Assembly: GCA_033675265.1 (NCBI GenBank)
Contig: JAUJYZ010001118.1
Location: forward strand, 85,001 to 149,000
Source of the DNA: Actinostola sp. cb2023
Lineage: Eukaryota; Cnidaria; Anthozoa; Actiniaria; Actinostolidae
Length of the DNA stretch: 64,000 nucleotides
Reading direction: 5' to 3'
The position numbers and the translations under genes are program-made. The notes beneath the pieces are model-generated. The model had not been told where the DNA came from. It saw only the letters and a list, made by a program, of their open reading frames with translations, and ran no database searches. Shown piece by piece: positions 12,892-24,800 of this stretch. Within the stretch, counting starts at the first letter, position 1; each line of letters begins with the position of its first letter.

Positions 12892-15800
12892 CTAATTCGT
12901 CAAAATTGCTGGTGTATAACCGTAATCCCCTCTCGCAGGTCGACTGGGTATACCATGGTGCATAGCGGCCTGCATATCAACAAACTCTTCAAGTACATCC
13001 GGGTAATAACGTTCGTTAGTAGTGCTGGTACTCGACTGTAAAGGATAAACTGAGTTGGATCCCGTCATGACACTGGGACTAAACATATACCCTGATGGGT
13101 AATTCCTTTCCGGTAGGGGGTACTGTGAGTAGTGTTTGACATGATCCACAACCATTGGAGAAAAGCTTCTATGATATTCATAAGGCATGTTGCTTGACGT
13201 AGACGACATGGCGTAGCTTGTGTTACCCACAGTTCCCTTGGAGCGTGGCGAGAGAAAAGTCCCACTGTCATGGTTGGAATAGCGCTCAATTGCAGTGTAC
13301 CCTCTAGGAACTTCATAATTAGTGGCCATTGGAGCATTATCACTTCCCATTGATGACGAATGCATTTGATTGTAGCTGTTCATTGATTGGCTAAGAGGCG
13401 ATAGCTGATTGGTGGAGCTGTGAGATGATCCATATGGATATCGCGGGCTCACTTCTGGTGTTGGTGGGTAGACAAAGTGCCCTTGGTCAGGGGGGGTTAG
13501 TTTGTTCACATTGTTATTTGTAGGGGATCCCATTGGATGAGGTGAAACATCCCTGTAAACTGGAGACCTTTGAGTTGACACTCGAGGGATGTCACGTGGG
13601 CTTAGCATTCCGTTTCCGGATCCATATGAGGTTCGTCTTGAACGAACGAATTTGTCGCATGCATCGCTGTCTCTGTCTCTGTCGTAGTGCACTGTTTCAT
13701 CTCCATCAAACATTGGAACTAAAGAAAATCAAAGCATTAATTGTAAATTATCAGAAATAAAACGATTTTCACTTATATACACGATGTATCTGAGTCACGG
13801 CCTGGTTACCATTGTCAAGGGCTGGTTACTATAGATCACATGTTCTGCGAATGCGTAGACATTAATTAGGTTGCATTAGCAATGTGAATGCCAGGTTACA
13901 AGGCTTGGTTGCATTAGCAATGTGAATGCCAGGTTACAAGGCTTGGTTGCATTAGCAATGTGAATGCCAGGTTACAAGGCTTGGTTGCATTAGCAATGTG
14001 AATGTCAGGTTACAAGGCTTGGTTGCATTAGCAATGTGAATGCCAGGTTACAAGGCTTGGTTGCATTAGCAATGTGAATGCCAGGTTACAAGGCTTGGTT
14101 GCATTAGCAATGTGAATGCCAGGTTACAAGGCTTGGTTGCATTAGCAATGTGAATGCCAGGTTACAAGGCTTGGTTGCATTAGCAATGTGAATGCCAGGT
14201 TACAAGGCTTGGTTGCATTAGCAATGTGAATGTCAGGTTACAAGGCTTGGTTGCATTAGCAATATGAATGCCAGGTTACAAGGCTTGGTTGCATTAGCAA
14301 TGTGAATGCCAGGTTACAAGGCTTGGTTGCATTAGCAATGTGAATGCCAGGTTACAAGGCTTGGTTGCATTAGCAATGTGAATGCCAGATTACAAGGCTT
14401 GGTTGCATTAGCAATGTGAATGCCAGGTTACAAGGCTTGGTTGCATTAGCAATGTGAATGCCAGATTACAAGGCTTGGTTGCATTAGCAATGTGAATGCC
14501 AGGTTACAAGGCTTGGTTGCATTAGTAATGTGAATACCTGGTTACAAGGCTTGGTTGCATTAGCAATGTGAATGCCTGGTTACAAGACTTGGCTGCATTA
14601 GCAATACCCGTTATTCATCATATTTCGCTTACCATCGGGAACTGAGCTTTTGAATGGTATTTCTGAGCCATCTTGATTGCTTTGGTTTTCCACAGTGTAC
14701 AAGATGTAATCTTCAAGGAGCATGTGAAGCAAATGGAAAGATCCTGAAGAGAAAACGTAGTTTAATAATAATCCGCCACAGTAAACGTTTTATCAACGAA
14801 CGGGCACAATCAATGAGTTGTGCGTGACTTACCAAAGCTGTGTGCACTGTGTAGAGTAAGTTCTCTCACGATTCTGATGCTGAAGAATGACCATTTCAGC
14901 AAGAAATCCTGGGCGCACTTCTGGAAGGTTTCTCCATCCTTACGGACTTTCTGTAAAGACAAATAATCAACGTACAAGAACAAGGTTATTACAATGACTT
15001 GCTTGGTCACGAATAGAGTACTCTCGGCTAGCAATGGCAGTGGTTTTTCTATTGAAATCGTGGCCTCTTCTACTAATTAAAGCAGCAGTTTCCTAGTTTT
15101 TCAGGTTGAAAGAAACCGAGCTTTGCTTTTGTGAAGATATCAGACACTTCCATAAATGGTTACCTTGGTAACAAAGCGGTCCACCAAAGACGACGCCCAG
15201 TCAGCGTACTGGTCAATAGTTGCTTGTTGGTCGAGTAGTTGAGTGAATTCTGAATGAACTAGAGACAAGAAATAACAGATTGATAATTAATAGCAGCAAA
15301 ATTATACAACCAGGACTGAACTAATTGCTGGTTTGCACGTGACGTCATGGCGGCCATGTTGGTACCCAGCATTCCTCATTAAATCCTTCATTAAACCTCT
15401 TTAATGGTTAGCTTCTCTCATTAGCTTCTCTTGTTTGTATGCAATCAACACACGACTAACATGGCCGTTTAATTAAACCTCTTTAATGATTAGCTTCTCT
15501 CATTAGCTTCTCTTGTTTGTATGCAATCAACACACGACTAACATGGCCGTTTAATTAAACCTCTTTAATGATTAGCTTCTCTCATTAGCTTCTCTTGTTT
15601 GTATGCAATCAACACACGACTAACATGGCCGTTTAATTAAACCTCTTTAATGATTAGCTTCTCTCATTAGCTTCTCTTGTTTGTATGCAATCAACACACG
15701 ACTAACATGGCCGTTTAATTAAACCTCTTTAATGATTAGCTTCTCTCATTAGCTTCTCTTGTTTGTATGCAATCAACACACGACCAACATGGCCGTTTAA

Positions 15801-18800
15801 TTAAACCTCTTTAATGATTAGCTTCTCTTATTAGCTTCTCTTGTTTGTATGCAATCAACACACGACCAACATGGCCGTTTAATTAAACCTCTTTAATGAT
15901 TAGCTTCTCTCATTAGCTTCTTTTGTTTGTATGCAATCAACACACGACTAACATGGCCGTTTAATTAAACCTCTTTAATGATTAGCTTCTCTCATTAGCT
16001 TCTCTTGTTTGTATGCAATCAACACACGACTAACATGGCCGTTTAATTAAACCTCTTTAATGATTAGCTTCTCTCATTAGCTTCTCTTGTTTGTATGCAA
16101 TCAACACACGACTAACATGGCCGTTTAATTAAACCTCTTTAATGATTAGCTTCTCTCATTAGCTTCTCTTGTTTGTATGCAATCAACACACGACTAACAT
16201 GGCCGTTTAATTAAACCTCTTTAATGATTAGCTTCTCTCATTAGCTTCTCTTGTTTGTATGCAATCAACACACGACTAACATGGCCGTTTAATTAAACCT
16301 CTTTAATGATTAGCTTCTCTCATTAGCTTCTCTTGTTTGTATGCAATCAACACACGACTAACATGGCCGTTTAATTAAACCTCTTTAATGATTAGCTTCT
16401 CTCATTAGCTTCTCTTGTTTGTATGCAATCAACACACGACTAACATGGCCGTTTAATTAAACCTCTTTAATGATTAGCTTCTCTCATTAGCTTCTCTTGT
16501 TTGTATGCAATCAACACACGACTAACATGGCCGTTTAATTAAACCTCTTTAATGATTAGCTTCTCTCATTAGCTTCTCTTGTTTGTATGCAATCAACACA
16601 CGACTAACATGGCCGTTTAATTAAACCTCTTTAATGATTAGCTTCTCTCATTAGCTTCTCTTGTTTGTATGCAATCAACACACGACTAACATGGCCGTTT
16701 AATTAAACCTCTTTAATGATTAGCTTCTCTCATTAGCTTCTCTTGTTTGTATGCAATCAACACACGACTAACATGGCCGTTTAATTAAACCTCTTTAATG
16801 ATTAGCTTCTCTCATTAGCTTCTCTTGTTTGTATGCAATCAACACACGACTAACATGGCCGTTTAATTAAACCTCTTTAATGATTAGCTTCTCTCATTAG
16901 CTTCTCTTGTTTGTATGCAATCAACACACGACTAACATGGCCGTTTAATTAAACCTCTTTAATGATTAGCTTCTCTCATTAGCTTCTCTTGTTTGTATGC
17001 AATCAACACACGACTAACATGGCCGTTTAATTAAACCTCTTTAATGATTAGCTTCTCTCATTAGCTTCTCTTGTTTGTATGCAATCAACACACGACCAAC
17101 ATGGCCGTTTAATTAAACCTCTTTAATGATTAGCTTCTCTCATTAGCTTCTCTTGTTTGTATGCAATCAACACACGACTAACATGGCCGTTTAATTAAAC
17201 CTCTTTAATGATTAGCTTCTCTCATTAGCTTCTCTTGTTTGTATGCAATCAACACACGACTAACATGGCCGTTTAATTAAACCTCTTTAATGATTAGCTT
17301 CTCTCATTAGCTTCTCTTGTTTGTATGCAATCAACACACGACTAACATGGCCGTTTAATTAAACCTCTTTAATGATTAGCTTCTCTCATTAGCTTCTCTT
17401 GTTTGTATGCAATCAACACACGACTAACATGGCCGTTTAATTAAACCTCTTTAATGATTAGCTTCTCTCATTAGCTTCTCTTGTTTGTATGCAATCAACA
17501 CACGACTAACATGGCCGTTTAATTAAACCTCTTTAATGATTAGCTTCTCTCATTAGCTTCTCTTGTTTGTATGCAATCAACACACGACTAACATGGCCGT
17601 TTAATTAAACCTCTTTAATGATTAGCTTCTCTCATTAGCTTCTCTTGTTTGTATGCAATCAACACACGACTAACATGGCCGTTTAATTAAACCTCTTTAA
17701 TGATTAGCTTCTCTCATTAGCTTTCTCTTGTTTGTATGCAATCAACACACGACTAACATGGCCGTTTAATTAAACCTCTTTAATGATTAGCTTCTCTCAT
17801 TAGCTTCTCTTGTTTGTATGCAATCAACACACGACTAACATGGCCGTTTAATTAAACCTCTTTAATGATTAGCTTCTCTCATTAGCTTCTCTTGTTTGTA
17901 TGCAATCAACACACGACTAACATGGCCGTTTAATTAAACCTCTTTAATGATTAGCTTCTCTCATTAGCTTCTCTTGTTTGTATGCAATCAACACACGACT
18001 AACATGGCCGTTTAATTAAACCTCTTTAATGATTAGCTTCTCTCATTAGCTTCTCTTGTTTGTATGCAATCAACACACGACCAACATGGCCGTTTAATTA
18101 AACCTCTTTAATGATTAGCTTCTCTCATTAGCTTCTCTTGTTTGTATGCAATCAACACACGACTAACATGGCCGTTTAATTAAACCTCTTTAATGATTAG
18201 CTTCTCTCATTAGCTTCTCTTGTTTGTATGCAATCAACACACGACTAACATGGCCGTTTAATTAAACCTCTTTAATGATTAGCTTCTCTCATTAGCTTCT
18301 CTTGTTTGTATGCAATCAACACACGACTAACATGGCCGTTTAATTAAACCTCTTTAATGATTAGCTTCTCTCATTAGCTTCTCTTGTTTGTATGCAATCA
18401 ACACACGACTAACATGGCCGTTTAATTAAACCTCTTTAATGATTAGCTTCTCTCATTAGCTTCTCTTGTTTGTATGCAATCAACACACGACTAACATGGC
18501 CGTTTAATTAAACCTCTTTAATGATTAGCTTCTCTCATTAGCTTCTCTTGTTTGTATGCAATCAACACACGACTAACATGGCCGTTTAATTAAACCTCTT
18601 TAATGATTAGCTTCTCTCATTAGCTTCTCTTGTTTGTATGCAATCAACACACGACTAACATGGCCGTTTAATTAAACCTCTTTAATGATTAGCTTCTCTC
18701 ATTAGCTTCTCTTGTTTGTATGCAATCAACACACGACTAACATGGCCGTTTAATTAAACCTCTTTAATGATTAGCTTCTCTCATTAGCTTCTCTTGTTTG

Positions 18801-21800
18801 TATGCAATCAACACACGACTAACATGGCCGTTTAATTAAACCTCTTTAATGATTAGCTTCTCTCATTAGCTTCTCTTGTTTGTATGCAATCAACACACGA
18901 CTAACATGGCCGTTTAATTAAACCTCTTTAATGATTAGCTTCTCTCATTAGCTTCTCTTGTTTGTATGCAATCAACACACGACTAACATGGCCGTTTAAT
19001 TAAACCTCTTTAATGATTAGCTTCTCTCATTAGCTTCTCTTGTTTGTATGCAATCAACACACGACCAACATGGCCGTTTAATTAAACCTCTTTAATGATT
19101 AGCTTCTCTCATTAGCTTCTCTTGTTTGTATGCCAATCAACACACGACTAACATGGCCGTTTAATTAAACCTCTTTAATGATTAGCTTCTCTCATTAGCT
19201 TCTCTTGTTTGTATGCAATCAACACACGACTAACATGGCCGTTTAATTAAACCTCTTTAATGATTAGCTTCTCTCATTAGCTTCTCTTGTTTGTATGCAA
19301 TCAACACACGACTAACATGGCCGTTTAATTAAACCTCTTTAATGATTAGCTTCTCTCATTAGCTTCTCTTGTTTGTATGCAATCAACACACGACTAACAT
19401 GGCCGTTTAATTAAACCTCTTTAATGATTAGCTTCTCTCATTAGCTTCTCTTGTTTGTATGCAATCAACACACGACTAACATGGCCGTTTAATTAAACCT
19501 CTTTAATGATTAGCTTCTCTCATTAGCTTCTCTTGTTTGTATGCAATCAACACACGACTAACATGGCCGTTTAATTAAACCTCTTTAATGATTAGCTTCT
19601 CTCATTAGCTTCTCTTGTTTGTATGCAATCAACAACACGACTAACATGGCCGTTTAATTAAACCTCTTTAATGATTAGCTTCTCTCATTAGCTTCTCTTG
19701 TTTGTATGCAATCACACACACGACTAACATGGCCGTTTAATTAAACCTCTTTAATGATTAGCTTCTCTCATTAGCTTCTCTTGTTTGTATGCAATCAACA
19801 CACGACTAACATGGCCGTTTAATTAAACCTCTTTAATGATTAGCTTCTCTCATTAGCTTCTCTTGTTTGTATGCAATCAACACACGACTAACATGGCCGT
19901 TTAATTAAACCTCTTTAATGATTAGCTTCTCTCATTAGCTTCTCTTGTTTGTATGCAATCAACACACGACTAACATGGCCGTTTAATTAAACCTCTTTAA
20001 TGATTAGCTTCTCTCATTAGCTTCTCTTGTTTGTATGCAATCAACACACGACCAACATGGCCGTTTAATTAAACCTCTTTAATGATTAGCTTCTCTCATT
20101 AGCTTCTCTTGTTTGTATGCAATCAACACACGACTAACATGGCCGTTTAATTAAACCTCTTTAATGATTAGCTTCTCTCATTAGCTTCTCTTGTTTGTAT
20201 GCAATCAACACACGACTAACATGGCCGTTTAATTAAACCTCTTTAATGATTAGCTTCTCTCATTAGCTTCTCTTGTTTGTTTGTATGCAATCAACACACG
20301 ACTAACATGGCCGTTTAATTAAACCTCTTTAATGATTAGCTTCTCTCATTAGCTTCTCTTGTTTGTATGCAATCAACACACGACTAACATGGCCGTTTAA
20401 TGTCCAATGGATTGATCACAAACCAGCACAACATATGTTCTAGACTTTGACCAACTATGTGAGTGAGACTAAACACAATAACTCTTACTTTCTTTAATCA
20501 TTGTGTATTCATCGTTAGTGTCTTGACTAAACGTCCACATGGCTTGTCGAGCTATTCCTTCAAAATCAATCTGTCCCCAGTCTGCCAGCATTTGAGAGAC
20601 AGGTTCGGCACTGTGAAGCACTGTACGCGCAGCCTATACACAACAAAACGTATCAGCATTGCAACTCTACGTCAACATTAGATTCCTGTGATGTATAATT
20701 TCAAAAATGTTGATTCCTTTCACCGTCAAACTATCTGAGAATGACCATGGTATTATTTGCAGTTTTTGCCATTTCACGAAATCATTTTTCCTGGCTGATC
20801 TTACCTGGGCAAGATGCGTTAGTGATGTCTGTCGTCTTAAAGAATGCGCAAAACTCTTGGCAACTACAAAAATGACAAAACATGGTCATTTATTCAGTAA
20901 TGTACCATTGTCACTCCTGGTATACGATGAAAACGGGGAAATACAGATAAAAAAGAAATGAAGGTGATAGCAGTCTAGTGTAATTACCATATATGGCAAT
21001 GCAATAAAAAGGCGTGGTTACCATTCAAAATGGCTGCCATGCCAATAAAAACACAACACACCTTTGACTTTCTTCTCCTGTAATGGCTGTGGTAAATGTG
21101 CAAGCGATTCCTCTAGCCAATGGCACAGCTGCTTTGCAAAGTGACGGATTGCCTGTGTAAGACTGAAGAAAAACAAAACGTTAGTTTTAATTTCTCTTTT
21201 AAATGCTGTGTAATCATAGAAGTATTGCCATTATTGTTTACCTTGCTGGTAAAGGTTGTAGTGTTCCTGGAATCAAGACACCACTGATCGCCTGGACAAA
21301 CAAAAGCAGCGGTTGTAAGTGTGAGTTTGGAGGATATATTTGTGTAGAAAGTCTTAACATTACAGAGTTCTTTGAGAGCTTTGTTTTGGAGAGATCATGT
21401 CTAATGCAGATAACATATTTACCTTATAAAGAATGCTGTCACATATACCAATAAGATTGATGACGTCAGAGCAACCCAAAACCTCGAGCATATGGCTTGG
21501 CATTCCTTGCCAAAAGTGCACCAGAAAATTCTGCACCTAAAAAGAAGAAAATAAACTGCACGTTAGATGATAATAATATTGGGTAGCACACTGATGGTAA
21601 CAGTGTCAAAAAAAAAAAAAAAAAACAACAACAACTGTCAAATCCTTACCTCGCCAAAGTTAGCCCTGAGTATGGTATCAAGGATTCGTTGGCAATGGGC
21701 ACGGTACATGATAAGGAACGTCTTTACCTGTTGGCAAGTTACAAACAATTAAAGCTTGGGTTATTTTGCTTGCAGGTTGTCTTTTGTAATCAGTTTTTTT

Positions 21801-24800
21801 CTGTTTGTTTTACTTGTTAATATTTCTTTATTTTCTTCTTTATTGTTTTCCTTTATTATTTTAAAAGTTATTTTAATATTTACACTTTTCCTACTCGTAC
21901 TTTTGTCTCATTTTTCTCGTTTTGTATTTCTTTACTTCTTTATTCATTTTTCATTCATTTTGTTTTCTTTTACTAAACACGAATGACAGCTCACTGACCT
22001 TATCATGAGGGACATCCATGGGCAGTTTCAAAACGGTCGCATCCGGGAAGTTAGGTAACAATGTTCCTCCAGGGGCCACCAAGCTATTGCTGGAACCATG
22101 CGTTGCCTTGGTAACGTTATGACTGGTGGTCCTTTCGTCAGCCTCAGCTTTACTGTAAGTTTGACTGAACCTGTGAGTTTATTGGGTTATCGCGTGTTTA
22201 GCCGTTCTATATACAGTTTGTAGTGATGGGTGATATCACGATGTGATTAGCATGCAACATTCAGTGTCCATTTTCTGAAAGCCCGATTAGACTTTTAAAA
22301 GCCTCCAGGGGTGAAATTGAAGCATTGCCGACAAATGTAAGAGCATAGAGACAATAGTATTATGCTCTCAATACTTATTATTATTATTATTATTATTATT
22401 AAATGCTCACTGGAGCGGGAACTGAAATGCACGCTCTTCAAACCTTGGAAATTCATCGGAAATTCGTTAGAAATTCATTGGAAATTCATTAGAAATTCAT
22501 TAGAAATTCGTTGGTAGAAATTCATTAGAAATTCGTTGGTAGAAATTCATTAGAAATTCGTTGGTAGAAATTCGTTGGAAATTCATTATTGGAAATTCAT
22601 TAGAAATTCGTTGGTAGAAATTCGTTGGTAGAAATTCGTTGGAAATTCATTATTGGAAATTCATTAGAAATTCGTTGGTAGAAATTCGTTGGAAATTCAT
22701 TATTGGAAATTCATTAGAAATTCGTTGGTAGAAATTCGTTGGAAATTCATTATTGGAAATTCATTAGAAATTCGTTGGTAGAAATTCGTTGGAAATTCAT
22801 TATTGGAAATTCATTAGAAATTCGTTGGTAGAAATTCGTTGGAAATTCATTATTGGAAATTCATTAGAAATTCGTTGGTAGAAATTCGTTGGAAATTCAT
22901 TATTGGAAATTCATTAGAAATTCGTTGGTAGAAATTCGTTGGATTGGAAATTCGTTGGAAATTCGTTAGAAATTCATTGGAAATTCATTATTCAGTGGAA
23001 ATTCGTTGGAAATCCGTTGGAAATCCGTTGGCATTCGTTGGAAATTCGTTGGCATTCGTTGGAAATTCATTCGAAATGTTCAAACCTTGGAAATTGAAAA
23101 TTTCTAACGAAATTCCAAGGTTTGAAGAACGTGCGTTTGTTGCAGTGGCTCAGAGTAAACCTTTCAGGCTCGACTATCATTGTATACCGTGTGAATGGTT
23201 AGGCTAATCAGGCTCGACTATCATTGTATACCGTGTGAATGGTTAGGCTAATCAGGCTCGACTATCATTGTATACCGTGTGAATGGTTAGGCTAATCAGG
23301 CTCGACTATATATTCCAAGGTCATTAATGTAATGAATGGTTAGGTCAGGCTCGCTATCATGAATGAATAGGCTAATCAATCAAATATATTCCAAGGTCAT
23401 TAATGAATGAATGGGTCGGCGATGAATGAATGGAAGAAAGTACAATGAATGAATGCAGTAATATGTTGCCTAGTAAGGAATAGATGACTCACCCTGTACT
23501 ACTTTGTCTTGCTGCGTTACATACAGTATCATGATAAGGAGATGTTGTCTTTATTGTGATGCCATAGTAATGGTACCTGTTGTGAAACAGTGTCAGTCAG
23601 TAAATACTTTTCATTCTTTTTAAATATCGAACGGATGAGCAGGTGTTGGCTCTCTTAGTTCTCTCTGTAAGGTTTGCACGATCTCACAACTCAACGCCCG
23701 CAATCTGCAAGTTTTTCGAACTTCCACATCATTTTGTTCTTCAAAGTTGTACAAAATATCCGACGAAAAACAAATGAAAAATTTGTTCATTCGATTCAAA
23801 GAAAGTTATAATTTATCCAATCATTTAAGGCCTGTCTACCATGTAATATTAATGATTCTCTAATCCCAATCCTGGAATGCCTTTCTATTGTCCTTAAACC
23901 GCTCATTTTTAGCCCGTAATGAAAGACATCTTCCCTAAATCATACCCTACTATTATTTGGTCTAATCCGATGGTTCTATACTCGTACTTAGTGTCATCTC
24001 AGATAAGGTTTTATTGTCTGTCGTAACTGGTGCCGTTTTGACTCTGTTCAAATGTCGGCTTTGTATATTAACTGACGTTATACAAGAACACAGGTATCCC
24101 CCCTACCGCTCTGTCATTCCGATCAGTTTTAGGCGGCCGTTCAGTCAAAAGGTACCATGGGAGAAATGTCACCAGTAGCGTTTTACAAGGCTTGTTTGGC
24201 TTGTTCCGTGAGGTTCACCGATACGCGGTTGTGAAAAGTGATATTGCATGGTTTTGTGGCACATGGATGTGCTAGCACATTCTTGTAAATATCAAATACT
24301 GAATGTTGCCACCCGTTTAGGCTTTGAAAGGGTGCAATACAGTATCAGCACTTTTACGATGTCAAAAGCAAACATACTTGTACTTCTGTTCCAAACACTG
24401 TGTATTGACAGATTGACATTGCTCATATTTGCTAACGCCTTAGCAACGCACTTGAATGGCTTTTCTATTGACGTGTTAATGTTCACACACTCTTGAAACT
24501 ATACTGGAGTATAACATTGATGTGAACGTCCTATGCTCAGAGGCATGAGCTCCCTATATTGTCTTCTTCTATTTATAAATCATTGTCGGTAAACCGAGCG
24601 TAAAACCTTTCTGAAGACTAACTACCAGACTGACCTTGGCTTTTTATAGCTTCACGTGTATTTTTGTGTGTCGTGGTTCAGTTACACTAATTAACTACCA
24701 GCATATTCCTCATTGCTTGATATTGGTTATGAGAAACTGCCCGCAGATATCTACTCACCCACCGCAAGCCGCCGGTGGTTTGCTACAATACTAATCACTG

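Noticed and set aside
21567..21986. Plus-strand open frames in the RFX region
   Set aside because: They overlap minus-strand RFX exons and introns and show Phe/Leu-rich AT translation only.
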